DNA from: Plotosus lineatus
Lineage: Eukaryota; Chordata; Actinopteri; Siluriformes; Plotosidae
NCBI GenBank assembly: GCA_024760905.1
Contig: CM045729.1
Span: 5,027,663 to 5,091,662 of the forward strand
DNA length: 64,000 nucleotides
Direction of reading: 5' to 3'
How positions within the stretch are numbered: position 1 is the stretch's first letter; every line of letters begins with the position of its first letter. Below, in pieces: positions 20,263-31,974 of this stretch. The translations under genes and the position numbers were made by a program. The notes under the pieces were generated by a model, which saw only the letters and a list, made by a program, of their open reading frames with translations, was not told where the DNA came from and did not search any database.

Positions 20263-20658
20263 TGTTAAAAGAGTTAAAAATCCAAAAAATAATTAAAAAA
20301 AAAAAATAAATAGTCGAGTAAGTTAATGTTTAGTGCTATTCTTAAGTTCAGATGCACCCACTGTATTGTTTCATGACTTATTCTTTATTCTTGATTTATG
20401 ATTATTTATTGTTAATTACAGTATTATTAATGATACTGTACATGTGTTATTATTTTGAAATGTTTATTCTTACAGGTTTATCTTAAATATATTGCACTAG
20501 AAATACATGTTTGTGTCAGGTTATATGAGTTTGGGAGTGGGTTGATATGTTGGTATGGATTAATTGTTTTTTACTGTTTCCGATGGGAATTTTTGTTTCA
20601 TCTAATAAATGTTTCGACCTACGAGCTTGCTCCTGGAATGGATTAATTTCACAAGTTG

Positions 20659-20710
<52 letters not shown>

Positions 20711-20711
20711 A
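20659..20711. repeat. (TA)n-(GA)n microsatellite
   Basis: Compound dinucleotide run. Confidence 0.95.
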
Positions 20712-20804
20712 AATAAAAGTAAAATGTTTAATGCTGGTTTAATTGAAAAAAATCAGATTCAATCCTAAAAACTATACATTGTTTAATAAAATTAACATAA
20801 TAAA

Positions 20805-21180
20805 ATGGGTGGCATGGTGCTGTAGTTTTTTGTTTGTTTGTTTGTTTGTTTTATACCTTACATCAAGAAGGTATAGGGTTTAAGTCCTAGGCTCGGCGAG
20901 GGTGTTTCTGTGTTCATTTTGCATGTTCTCCCCCATGCTTACGTGGATTTCCTCAAGGTATTCTTGTTTCCTTCCATAGTCCAAGGACATGCATTTCAGT
21001 CTAACTGAGTGTTCCAAATTGCTCCAAGGTGTGAATGTTCATAGTTATGAGTGTGATTGCTCTTTGATGGACTGGCAAGCTGTTCAGGGTGTACTCTACC
21101 TTCATCCAGTATCAGCTGAGATAGTCACGAGCCTCCCTACAACTGTAGTAGGATTAAGTGGTTCAGCAAATGAGTGAATT
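20805..21180 (+). mobile_element. SINE, GCGGCACGG family, near full length
   Basis: Head GGTGGCATGGTGCTGTAG, a (GTTT)n interruption, then CTTACATCAAGAAGG, TGCATGTTCTCCCCC, GGACATGCATTTCAG and a LINE-type tail ending GGATTAAGTGGTTCAGCAAA. Confidence 0.7.
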
Positions 21181-21211
21181 ATTAATAACTGTATTGTGTA
21201 ATTATTATTAT

Positions 21212-21532
21212 CCATTCATTCATTCATTTTCTGTAACCGCTTAATCCTAATTAGGGTTGTGGGGATGCTGGCGCCATCCCAGCCGACTCCAGGCGAGGGC
21301 AGAGTACACCATAAACGGCTCGCCAGGCCGTCGCAGGGCGGGAACACACTGATGGCTATGCAGCTATTCTTGTCAAAAGTCAGCAATGGTTCTTTTACAT
21401 GAACCTCCACCATAGACAGTGAGAGACATGGTCAGCCTTTGACAACCCGTTGAGAGTGGGGCTTGAACCCCCAACCTTGGAATCAGTGATTCATCACCTT
21501 TTACCACCAGGCAGCCACCACCACCCTATTAG
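21212..21532 (-). mobile_element. tRNA-headed SINE, LINE-type tail
   Basis: Minus-strand copy. Tail at left ((CATT)n, TTCTGTAACCGCTTAATCC), body with TGGTTCTTTTACATGAACC, and degraded tRNA head at right. Confidence 0.75.
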
Positions 21533-21534
21533 TA

Positions 21535-22010
21535 TCCATATTATTTAAAAAATGTAAAGTATAATTCAAGGTGTATATTTTACAAGAGAGTAAAATGCTA
21601 TATTAAGTCTGTACTATCTATCTATCTGAAGTAAATATTATTATTTATTAGAATAGTATTGACTGGAATGGAGTTTTCTCATCATTAAATGTTACAATCA
21701 TTACAATCATTTTGTCAGAGGAGAACATGTCTGGAAGAGAGTAAGGTAGAATATAAAAGGTTTACTGTGGCAAATTAAAACAGTGTTGTGGATTAGAGCG
21801 CATATGAATTTTTTCCTTGATAGAATAGATCAGCATGGTCTAGTTTATCAGAATGGATTTTAGTCATAAGTTTTATTATAACTATTTATTATCACTTTAA
21901 TGGGTTACTATCAGAATCTGATGAAACAGGAGTATTGAAACATTCTGCTTGGAAGCCTCCCTTCAAATATCCACTTGGTGGTACTATGTACTCTCTCACT
22001 TATCATAACC
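21535..22010. other. Non-coding, unassigned
   Basis: No feature recognised. Confidence 0.35.
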
Positions 22011-22014
22011 ACAG

Positions 22015-22278
22015 CTGAACCATTTAATCCTATCAGGGTTGCTAGGAGGTTACAACCTATGGCAGTTACATTGCAGGGCCAACACCCCCCACACATACAC
22101 ACACACACACACCTACAGCCAATTAGCAAAATGCACGTGTCTTTAGACAGTGGGAAGAAACCAGATTGCACAGAGAAAACCAATGCCAGCAGCAAACTCC
22201 ATACAGAAAGGACTGAAATCCAGGACCAACTTGCTGTGAGGCGGACATGCTAACCACCACACCACTGTGCTGTCCACT
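22015..22278 (-). mobile_element. SINE, GCGGCACGG family
   Basis: Minus-strand copy: GTGAGGCGGACATGCTAACC near the right edge is the head, and the tail with TTTAATCCTATCAGGGTTG is at the left. Confidence 0.65.
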
Positions 22279-22584
22279 ATGTACACAATAAACAGTAAAT
22301 ACCATATGTTTATAATTGTATTGCATCAGAGGTTAATTGATAGGGATTCTAGGGCAATACAATTATTGTAAAGGGTATAGAAATTATCATAAACCTTAAT
22401 TGAGACATTTAGCACTTCTATGACTTTTTATTAGTAATAGTAGTCGCAGCAAGTTGTAGAAGAAGTAGTTTGAGCAGCAGTAGTAGTGGTAGTAATTGCA
22501 GTATTGATTGATTGAAATATATTTTATTCATTGAAGAAAGGGATTGGGCACAAGTTATCCAATTTAGTGAAGCCCTCTTCACAG

Positions 22585-22770
22585 ATTATTTAGCCAATTA
22601 ACCTACTGTGCATGTTTTTGGACTGTGGGAGGAAACCAGAGTACCCGGAGGAAACCCACACAAGCACAGGAAGAACATGAAAACTCCACACAGAAACGCC
22701 CAGGCTTGGATTTGAACCCAGGCCTTCTTGCTGTGAGGCGGGCGTGCTAACCACTACGCCACCGTGTAGT
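22585..22770 (-). mobile_element. SINE, GCGGCACGG family, fragment
   Basis: Contains GTGGGAGGAAACCAGAGTAC, ACTCCACACAGAAACG and CTGTGAGGCGGGCGTGC. It ends at ACTACGCCACCGTG, the tRNA-like head on the minus strand. Confidence 0.7.
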
Positions 22771-22982
22771 AATAGTAGTATTAGTCGGAGCAGTAGTACA
22801 GGTAGTACTAATAGTAGTAGTAGTAGTCAGAACACATGTACTAGTGATAGTAGTAATAGTTGAAGTAGTAGTAGCAGTAGTAGTAGTAATAGTAGTTGTC
22901 AGAGCACAAGTAGTAGTAATAATAGTAGAAGTTGTACCGGTAATAGTTGGGGCAGTAGTAGTAGTAGTAGTAGTAGTAGTAT
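22771..22982. repeat. (GTA)n trinucleotide repeat, imperfect
   Basis: About 200 bases of GTA/AGT units with interruptions. Gives spurious Thr-rich and Val-rich frames. Confidence 0.9.
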
Positions 22983-23314
22983 GGGCGACATGGTCGAATT
23001 CAGTTTGGAACATTTGCCTTACATCTAGAAGATCTTGGGTTAAATTCTCGAGTTTGCTGAGGGTGTTTCTGTGTTGAGTTTTCATGTTCTCCCCATGTTT
23101 GGGTTTCCTCTCAGAGGCCAAAAGCATGCACAGTTGGTTCAATGAATGTTCCAAATAGACCATAGCTATGAGTGTGAGTGTTGGCCCTGCGATGGCCTGG
23201 TGAGCTGTTTCAGGTGTACCCCACCCTCCCCCGGAGTCGGCTGAGATGCGCGCCAGTCTCCCCGTCACCCTAAATAGGATTAAGTGGTTAAGAAAATGAA
23301 TGAATAAATGGATG
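22983..23314 (+). mobile_element. SINE, GCGGCACGG family, with LINE-type tail
   Basis: Head GGGCGACATGGTCGAATTC, TTACATCTAGAAG, TTCATGTTCTCCCC, tail GCGATGGCCTGGTGAGC to GGATTAAGTGG and (GAAT)n. It sits directly after the GTA repeat. Confidence 0.7.
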
Positions 23315-23319
23315 GGTTT

Positions 23320-23445
23320 TATGGGGGCAGTGGTAAGGTGCTGAATTACTGATTCTAAGGTTGGGTGTTCAAGCCCCACTGTCAATGGTTTACACTAGTG
23401 TCGCCCCAAGTAGAGCTAACTATCAAAAGCCGGCCATGTCTCCTG
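23320..23445 (+). mobile_element. tRNA-headed SINE, head and partial body
   Basis: GGGGGCAGTGGTAAGGTG head and GGTGTTCAAGCCCC B box, truncated after CCGGCCATGTCTC. Confidence 0.65.
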
Positions 23446-23990
23446 TTGCATGTATTTGTTGTGATAAAGATTTAGGCTGGGTGCCAGCATAGCTGAGCTC
23501 AGATGTATAGGGCTTGTTGCCTGTTGGGCACTAGTAGGGGCGATGATGCATTAGCTGTTTTGTTTGTTATCCTTAATTATCTCAGATGAATATGAAGAAG
23601 AAGATGGGTGTGTGGACACTGATTGGAAAATGAGGTTCACGTGAAAGTATGTGTGCTTGCTTTATATAGACTTTTGAGACCGAACCTGAGGAGATCATCA
23701 TTGTAGGGTCCTGATTCTGTACACCCTTTATGATGAAATCCGAGTCCAGTCCATGATCTAGAGGAGAATCTCCACAGACTCCTGCTGCTTCTGGATCAAA
23801 GCTGTATAAATGCTTGGATTGTGGGTAGGACTTCACAAGAACCGGTAATCTCAAATGTTACCAGCGTATCTACTCGGGAGAGAACATTTACATCACGAGT
23901 GAGAAGCCAGAGCGAGTGTTACCAGCAGTCAGATTGAAAGGCCTTTTCTGATTAATGCATAGCGAAGAATCTGTGAACGGTGGCGATACC
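23445..23990. other. Non-coding, unassigned
   Basis: No feature recognised. A short antisense frame at 23582-23854 has no family resemblance. Confidence 0.35.
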
Positions 23991-23994
23991 GACA

Positions 23995-26590
23995 ACATAT
24001 AGTCGGGCTCACCTCAACGGATAGCTTGGGCTCTGGAATCACCCGTCTCGAGAGAGGCTGGCCCTTATTCCATTCTGGAGTTGCTCGTGGGGAGAGGCGG
24101 CGAGCCGGTGTGGGCATCCTTGTTGCCCCTCATCTCAGTGCCCAAATGTTGGGGTCCTACCCAGTCGACGAAAGGGTAGCTTCCCTCCGCCTTCGGATTG
24201 AGGATGAGTGCTGACTGTAATTTGTGCTTATGCACCAAATGACACTTCACAGTACCCACCCCTTTTGGGGTCTTCAGGGGGTGTGTTGGAGAACACTTCC
24301 TCAGGAGACTCACTCATTGTATTGGGAGACTTCAACGCCCATGTGGGCAATGATAGTGTGATCTGGAAGGGTGTGATTGGTAGGTATGGTCTCTCCAGTC
24401 TGAACCCGAATGGTGTTTCATTGTTGGACTTCTCTGCTCGTCACAGTTTGTCTATCATGAACACAATGTTTGAACATAAATGTACTTGGCACCAGGACAC
24501 CCGAGGTTGCAGTTCAATGATCGACTTTGTAGTTTTGTAATTGAATGCAGCCATATGTTCTGGACACTGGAGTGAAGAGGAGAGCTGAGCTGTCAACCGA
24601 TCACCACCTGGTGGTGAACTGGCTTCGATAGCAGAAGAGGCTGCTTTCCAGACCCGGCAGGCCCAAGAGTGTAATCAGGGTCTACTGGGAACTTTTGGCA
24701 GAGTCTCGTGTCCGAGAGGCCTTTAACTCCCACCTCCAGCAGAGCTACCACCACATCCCGGAGAAGGGGGGTGACATGGAATCTGAATGGGCTATGTTTC
24801 TTGCCTCCATTGCTGATGCAGCAGCCCATACCTGTGGTCGGAAGGTCGTCGGTGCTTATCTTGGCGAAAACCCCCAAACCCGGTGGTGGAGGCCGTCCAT
24901 CTGAAAATGGAGGCCTATCAGGTCTTATTGGCCTGTGGGACTCCCGAGGGGGCAGACAGGTACCGGCAGACCAAATGTGCTTTCAAAATCCCGGGCGCTG
25001 GAGGAGTTCGGTGAGGGCCTGGAGAGTGCTTCTCGGTAAACCTCAAAAAGGTTCTGGACCACCATCCAACGCCTCAGGAGGGGTAAGCAGTTCTCCACAA
25101 ACACTGTTTACAGTGGAGGTAGGGAGCTGCTCACCAAGACTGGCGATGTTGTCGGGAGGTGGAGGGAGTACTTTGAGGACCTTCTCAATCCCATCAACAC
25201 ACCCTCCATGGAGGAGGAAGACCATGGGAGTTTGTGCAGGGGTTTGCCCATCACTGGAGTGGAGGCCACTGAAGTAGTCAAAAAGCTCTTCGGTGCTCGA
25301 GCTCAGGGTATGGATGAGATCTGCCCTGAATATCTCAGGGCTTTGGCTGCTGTAAGACATTCTTAATTGACACATCTCTGCAACATTGCATGGTCATCAG
25401 GGGCTGTACCTCTGGTTTGCAAACCGGCGTGGTCATTACCCTTTTGTAAAAAGGAGGACCGGAGGATGTATACCAATTATTGGGGAATCACACTCCTCAA
25501 CCTACCCGGGAAAGTCTATGCAGGGGTACTGGAGAGGAGGATCCTACTGATAGTCAAATCTCGGCTTCAAGAGGAACAGTGTGGTTTTCATCCTGGTCAT
25601 AGCACTCTTGACCAGCTCTATACACTCCACAGGATCTTGGAGGGTAGATGGGAGTTTGCCAAATCTATTCACGTGTGTTTGTGAATTTGGAGAAGGCTTT
25701 CGACCGTGTCCGTTGAGCCATCTTGTGAGGTATGCTCCTGGAGTAAGGCGTTCTGGACCCTTTGCTATTGGCCATTTGAGTGCTATATCACCGGAGCCAG
25801 AGTTTAGTCCATATTGGTAGCAACAAGTTGAATTTGTTTCAGGTGAGGGTTGGAGTCCGCCAAGGCTGTACTTTTTGGACATTGGAGCAATTTGCAGTCG
25901 AGTGCAAAGCGGCCGGGATGAAAATCAGCACCTCCAAGTCCAAGGCCATGGTTCTCAGTCAGACATGGATGGAATGCACCGTCCAGGTCGGGAATGAGGT
26001 TCTGGCCCAAGTGGAGGGATTTAAGTATCTTGGGGTCTTGTTCACGATCACTGCAGCCTCTGCTGTTAAACGGAGCTTGTACCGGTCCATCGTGGTGAAG
26101 AAAGAGCTGATCCACAAGGCAAAGCTCTCAATTTACCAGTCGATCTATGGTCACGAGCTTTGGGTAATGACCAAAAAAACAAGATCGTGGATACAAGCAA
26201 CTGAAATGAGCTTCCTTTGCCGGGTGGTGGGGCTATCCCTTAGAGATAAGGTGAGGAGCTCTACCATCAAGGGAGAGCTAAGAGTAGCTGCGTTGCTCCT
26301 CCACATAGAGAGGGCCCACTTGAGGTGGCTCAGCCATCTGGTCAGAATACCTCCTGAACGCCTCCCTGGTGTGGTGTTTCAGGCATGCCAAACTGGAAAG
26401 AGACCCCAGGGTCGACCTAGAAAAGGCTGGAGGGACTATGTCTCTTGGTTTGTCTGGGAACGCCTCGAACACTGGAACAGCTGGAGGAAGTGGCTGGGGA
26501 GAGGGACGTCTGGGCCTCTTTGCTTAGGTTTCTGCCCCTCCCCCCCAACCACGGAAGAAGCAAAAGAAGATGATGATGTTTCAAAACAGA
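23995..26590 (+). mobile_element. Rex3-like RTE LINE, near full length, decayed
   Basis: Non-LTR retrotransposon resembling fish Rex3. AP endonuclease pieces: VLGDFNAHVGNDSVIW at 24320-24370 and SLLDFSARHSLSIMNTMFEH. Linker and RT follow: NYWGITLLNLPGKVY, EEQCGFHPGHSTLDQLY, VNLEKAFDR after a stop, then VRVGVRQGCTF. From there it passes directly to the thumb (KISTSKSKAMVLSQ), so the FADD-bearing palm segment is deleted. The C-terminus has LRWLSHLVRIPPERLPGVVF, CQTGKRPQGRPRKGWRDYV and WERLEHW, the hallmark Rex3 end, and it stops near a GAAGATGATGATG tail. Numerous frameshifts; not functional. Confidence 0.85.
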
Positions 26591-26689
26591 ATGACAAACC
26601 AACAGAAACACACAAACAGTGGTAATAAGAATATATCTGCTAAAACTCTGATTTTATTTGGAGGTTGTTATCAGTAAAAATGTAGGAGT

Positions 26690-26872
26690 AAGCAAGTTAA
26701 CTTTTAAAATAGGGAAGAGACCAGAGTGTGTGCATATGTTAGCAGAGGGGCAGCACATGTAAGATGTCTTGGAGACAATGTCAGAAAGGGAAGATTGACA
26801 TGGTTTGGACATGCACAGAGGAGGGATAGTGAATATATTGGTAATAGGATGCTGAGGTTGAATGCAACTGTG
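26690..26872 (+). mobile_element. RTE-clade LINE, RT C-terminal fragment
   Basis: Encodes SRGAAHVRCLGDNVRKGRL and [14 protein letters not shown] of the RTE C-terminal region. It joins immediately to the 5' end of copy 3, giving a 3'-fragment / 5'-end junction. Confidence 0.75.
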
Positions 26873-26874
26873 AG

Positions 26875-28512
26875 GGAGGGGCACAAGCCAGTGTCTCTCC
26901 CTCACGCCGGTCCCAAGCACGGATAAATGCAGAGGGTTGCGTCAGGAAGGGCATCCGGCGTAAAACAAATGGCAAATAAAATATGCGAGTCACAACAAAA
27001 AAATTCATACCGGCTCAGTCGAGGCCCAGGTTAACAACGACCACCATCAGTGCTGTTAACCAACAGGGTGCTGGTGGAAATTGGACTACTGTTGGTCGAA
27101 GACATCGAAGGACAGGCGGGAGGCGTGTCCTTAGCTAGAGAGAGAAGAGGAAAGGCATGAGTCTAGAACTGAGAGTAGGGACTTTGAATGTTGGAACTAT
27201 GAACTGACATCTGACATCACGCAGAGGAGGAAGGTGGACATACTGTGTGTTCAGGACACCAGGTGGAAAGGTAGCAAGGCGAGAAGCTTAGGAGCAGGGT
27301 TTAAGCTATTTTTTCATGGTGTGGATGGGAAGAGAAATGGAGTAGGAGTCATCTTGAAGGATGAGTTTGTCAGGAATGTTCTAGAAGTGAAAAGAGTGTC
27401 AGACAGAGTGATGCGTTTCAAGTTAAAAATTGAAGGCGTGATGTTCAATGTTGTTAGGGCTTATGCCCCACAGGCAGGATGTGAACTAGAAGAGAAGGAA
27501 AGATTCTGTAGTGAGTTAGATGAAGTGATGCAGAATACCCCCAGAGGTGAAAGAGTGGTCATCGGGACAGACTTCAATGGACATGTTGGTGCAGGAAACA
27601 GAGGGAACGAGGACGTGCAGGGCAGGCTTGGTATCCAGGACAGGAACACAGAAGGACAGCTGTTCGTAGATTTTGAAAAAAGGATGGAAATTGCTGTGGT
27701 AAATACTTTCTTCCAGAAAAGACAGGAGCACAGGGTGACTTATAAAAGCGGAGGTAGCAACACACAGGTAGACTACATCTTGTGTAGATTATGTAATTTG
27801 AGAGAAGTCAGTGACTGCAAAGTAGTAGCGGGTTAGAGTGTTGCCAAACAGCATAGGATGGTGGTGTGCAGGATGATGCTGATGGTGAGGAAGGTGAAGA
27901 AGGCAAAGGTGGGGCAGAAGACAAAATGGTGGAAGCTGAAAAAGGAAGAGTGTCGTGTTGACTTCAAGGAGGAGTTGAAAATGGCTTTGGGTGCTCAGGA
28001 AGTGCTTTCAGATGACTGGACAACCACAGCCAATGTGATCAGGGAGACAGGCAGGAGAATACTTGGTGTGTCATCTGGAAGGAGAGTAAATAAGGAGACT
28101 TGGTGGTGGAATGAGGAAGTGCAGGAGTGTGTACAAAGGAAGAGGTTAGCTAAGAAGTGGGACATAGAGAGGACTTAAGAGAGTAAACAGGAGAACAGGG
28201 AAACACAGCTTAAGGCAATGGTAGCGGTGTCAAAGACCAAACAGAGGGTGTATGAGGACTTGTATGATAGGTTGGAAAGTAAAGAGGGAGAAAATGATTT
28301 ATACAGGTTGGCACAGCAGAGAAATAGAGATGGGAAGTACGTGCAGCAAGATAGAGTGATTGAGGACAGAGAGGGAACTGTATTGACTGATGACAGAAAT
28401 GTGCTGGGAAGATGGAAAGAGTAGTTTGAAGAGCTAATGAATGAAGAAAATGAGAGAGAAAAAAAAGTAGAAGAGGTGACTGTTGAGGACCAGGAAGTAG
28501 CAAAGATTAGTA
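26875..28512 (+). mobile_element. RTE-clade LINE copy 3, 3'-truncated
   Basis: Plus-strand copy starting with the 5' untranslated block (CCAGTGTCTCTCCC, GTTGCGTCAGGAAGGGCATC, GTTAACAACGACC). AP endonuclease at 27234-27836 reads MDILCVQDTRWKGSKARS, RAYAPQAGCELEEKE, VVIGTDFNGHVGAGNRG and VDYILCR. Linker follows to WKE-stop-FEELMNEENER at about 28425. Sequence homology ends inside the linker at about 28512, so the RT is absent. Confidence 0.85.
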
Positions 28513-28611
28513 ACGGTTTTAAGTGTTTCAGCTACTTCTAGTAAGTGACTGCCTCACTGGTGAGGTACATCCTGTCATTCTGTCAAAAAATAAAATTTCT
28601 CAGATCAGAAG

Positions 28612-28652
28612 ACATCTTTTTTCCTTTTGGCTGTTCCCTTCAGGGGTCATAT
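28612..28652 (-). mobile_element. RTE 3'-end scrap
   Basis: About 40 bases matching the LINE 3' terminus (CCTTTTGGCTGTTCCCTTCA then GGGGTCA). Confidence 0.6.
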
Positions 28653-28864
28653 ATTCCTATATTTTGAACCAAGGTGTCATATTTCTTGAAAATATTTCAC
28701 AGTTTGAAGCCTGTGAAATCACCAGTTCTCATTATTATTTTTTTGGAGTCTGGGGCTCCCAAAAGCAATCAAATTTTCACTGTGAACCATTTTCTAAAAA
28801 CTTATTTGACTGACCAATTTTCTTTGAAATAGACAGTTACACCCCCTTTTCACTGGATTGCAGA

Positions 28865-29030
28865 ATGCAATGATCGTGGCGGAAAGGCACGGAACTCACT
28901 CTATCGAGGAGCTTCAGCATTTTTACATGGACAGTGGGTCAAAATCCTACGGAAAATTGTACCTTCGGAACACCTTTGGAACATTCAGGGAATGTGCAGA
29001 AAAGACACTTAAAGACGTACAATGTTGGAA
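28865..29030. repeat. GGAA-rich block A
   Basis: CGGAA/GGAAC words recur every 10-20 bases (CACGGAACTC, CTACGGAAAA, TTCGGAACACC, TTTGGAACATTC). The block resumes after the DNA element that follows. Confidence 0.55.
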
Positions 29031-29032
29031 TA

Positions 29033-29293
29033 CAGTCTGCCCCTAACTTACGAAGACCCCTGTGTGCGAAATCCCCAGGTTACGAAAAAAATTGTCCCGA
29101 GATACGAAGCAAGCCCCTCTTATTATATCAAACCCGCCAATCAAAATTTCACACAACGCGTGAGTTGTTCTCTGATTGGCTGTCTCTCAACATCCCCCAC
29201 TGGTCTCCCAGATAGAGATAGAAGGAAGCGTCACTCTTTAGTTTTTAGTTTTTAAGTTGTTTTAATTCAGTAAATGTTGCGTGGCCCACAAGC

Positions 29294-29347
<54 letters not shown>

Positions 29348-30222
29348 AGGAATAATGCTTTAGTTTTATTTTTTTTAAGTTGTTTAATTCAGTAAATGTT
29401 TAATAAATGTGGGTGCATTTGAGCTCATTTGGAATTCCGATCCCTCAAGGAATCAAATTAAAGTTGAGTTTGTCAAGCAGGGAATGTGCTCTGAATTCAC
29501 GTCTTGTGGGTGTGGCCCGCAGCGCGCGCACGAGAGAGAGAGAGAGAGAGAGAATGAATCATGCTTTAGTTTTTAGTTTAGTTTTTTAAGTTGTTTTAAT
29601 TCAGTGAATGGTCAAGCAGGGAATGCGCTTTGAATTCATGTCTTATGGGCGTGGCTTGCAGCACGCGCGCACGAGAGAGAAGGGGGGGGGGGAGAGAGAA
29701 GGAATAACGCTTTAGTTTTTTTTTTAAGTAAATTCAGTAAATGTTTAATAAATGTGGGCGCATTTGAGCTCATCTGGAATTCCGATCCCTCAAGGAATCA
29801 AATTAAAGTTGAGTTTGTCAAGCAGGGAATGCGCTTTGAATTCCACGTCTTGTGGGCGTGGTCTGCAGCGCGTGCACGAGAGAGAGAGAGAGAGAGAGAG
29901 AGGTGTATGTGTGTGTGTGTGTGTGTGTGTGTTACTAAAAAATGTTTAATAATAGTTTAATTAATAAATATGTTAATAAGATGTTTAAATGTTTTAATAA
30001 ATAATTTTCTTTTACTTTTAACACATATTTAACACATATTTCATACAAAATTGGTGTACGTTTATCGTTTTTAAAGGGTTTATGGGGTTTATCCAGTCCA
30101 AAGACTGGGGCCTTGGAACGAATTAGGCGTTTAACATGTAAGATGCCACCCCTACAAACGAAATCCCCGCATTACGAAAAGAGCTCTGGAACTGATTAAT
30201 TTTGTAAGTTGGGGGCTGACTG
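29033..30222. mobile_element. pogo-like non-autonomous DNA element with internal minisatellite
   Basis: Terminal inverted repeats CAGTCTGCCCCTAACTTA (left) and, read on the minus strand, CAGTCAGCCCCCAACTTA (right) differ at two of 18 positions. TA lies on each side (29031-29032 and 30223-30224), as expected for a Tc1/mariner/pogo target duplication. The interior has no transposase. It holds repeated units with TTCAGTAAATGTT, GAATTCCGATCCCTCAAGG, GTCAAGCAGGGAATG and GTGGGCGTGG followed by GA runs at about 29220, 29350, 29600 and 29720. Confidence 0.75.
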
Positions 30223-30224
30223 TA

Positions 30225-30500
30225 CTTGCGTAAAAGCGCTTGTATTACCTTTGGAACCAGTGCGGATCGCAAAGGAAGACCATCGGATAATTCATTGAAT
30301 GTTCATGGAAAGCACGGAACACTCGAGGAATGACTATGGCACTACTCCATTTTAGAAGGAAGAGCTACGGAATGATTGCGGAACAGGCGGAATGAAGGTG
30401 GAACATTCATGTTCAACACGGAATGACTACGGAATAACTGAGGAATGACTGAGGAATACCCAGCGTAACCATGTTTCAACAAGGAAAAATCGGCAAAGAT
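30225..30500. repeat. GGAA-rich block B
   Basis: Continuation of block A beyond the pogo-like element: dense GGAAYG words such as CTACGGAATGAT, GCGGAACAGGCGGAATGAAG and ACGGAATAACTGAGGAATG. Confidence 0.55.
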
Positions 30501-30641
30501 CAAAGGATTTGCTCCTGTTTCCACCTATAAATACGGGGAATCAATCAAGGAAGCCTATTCTCTCATTCATATGATATGTTTATAATGTAAAATAAATTTA
30601 AAATATGTTTCTAATTTACCATATGTTTCAAATGTGCAATA

Positions 30642-31764
30642 CAGTAGGCCCTTGACATTCGCGGGGATACGGTTCCGGGCCTTCCTGCGACTCGAGGTAA
30701 TCCGCGAGTTCTGTACCCGGAAGTAAAACCCCATTTATGACGTCATTAATACAGTATTAATGTAGTAAAATTTAGTCATGATTAAGAAAAATGTTTCAAT
30801 TTTTACTGTTATATTTATTGATGCTAAAGAGTCAGAAAAGAGGATAGAGTCAGAAAAGAGGATGCAGAGGACAGGGTGAGATAGAGACGGATGATTTGCT
30901 GTGGCGACCCCTGAAGGGAGCAGCCGAAAGGAAAAGAAGAAGATATTTATTGATGCTAAAATATAAACATTATACAGCATCCGTATAAAACACCTTTCAG
31001 TGCATTCTGTTTATAAACATACAGCACTGTAGTTTTCAAAAATGCCCACTAGAGGAACGTCCTGTATTGCATAAGGCATGACACGACGGTGATGTTGATG
31101 TGAGTTCATTATCTGGCGCAGAGCTGAGCGTGCTTTTGTTTATTGGGAGTAAATGAGAATAGTGAATCCAGGTGTGTGTGTGAGCAGCTCAGCCACGCCC
31201 CTCAGGAAGTAAACAGTTAGTGAGAGGCACAGCACCAAAATCAAAGTCCCCCAAAACACAGACCATAACAAAAAGGACATAAAAGAACAAGAAATGTAAT
31301 AAATTGGATAAACAAAACACAACGAGAAACATGCTACACCACAGTAAATAAAATATAACACACAAACATTACCTTAGGTCATGTACTGGAATAATAATTA
31401 AAAAAGAACTTTAATAGTGGAGTGTTTTACTCTTCAGTAATGAAGTGACTACAGAGGAAACTGTCGTTTCTTCTGGAGAAAGTCTTATTTCTTCAGAAGA
31501 GACATCCAACTTCATTACCTTTTTCTGGTGCTTAAGCAGGTGTTTGAGTGACATTATAGAACTTAACTGGTAATTAAAACACACTAAAAAAGGCTCATTG
31601 CCAAGTTGTGCGCGAATGAGGAACAAGGGGAGTTACATCACCTCAACCAATCAGCAGGAAGGAGGTCAGCCATTGGCTGAATCTGAATCACGTGTGAGCT
31701 GCTCGGAAAGTCCATGAATACTCAAACCGCAAATGCAAAACCGTGAATAGTCAAGGGCCTACTG
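30642..31764. mobile_element. Second pogo-like non-autonomous DNA element
   Basis: Both ends read inward as CAGTAGGCCCTTGAC, followed by a related CGCGG / CACGG extension, and TA flanks each side (30640-30641 and 31765-31766). No transposase frame is present. An RTE 3' fragment with its own target duplication lies inside (30829-30942). Confidence 0.75.
30829..30942 (+). mobile_element. 5'-truncated RTE 3' end inside pogo-like element
   Basis: 114 bases ending in the LINE 3' terminus (GATTTGCTGTGGCGACCCC, GCAGCCGAAAGGAAAAG, (GAA)n). Flanked by an exact 18-base direct repeat ATATTTATTGATGCTAAA at 30811-30828 and 30943-30960. The insert starts with a tandem duplication of AGAGTCAGAAAAGAGGAT. 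Confidence 0.9.
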
Positions 31765-31974
31765 TATGTTTATAATTTACAATAAATTTAAAATTTAACA
31801 TATGTTAATACGTTTAATAACAATGACAATACGTTCCTTTTATTTGCACCTCAATGAATCATGCCAGACTAAAAACCATGCACACAAGTCCAAACCCCAA
31901 TGATTATAACTTCAAAACTTTATTGCATGAACAGGAAAACAGAAAAAATAAAGTGAATGAACTGGAATAATTTA

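Noticed and set aside
22747..23385. 212-codon Thr-rich frame.
   Set aside because: It is a translation of the GTA/TAC triplet array plus a SINE.
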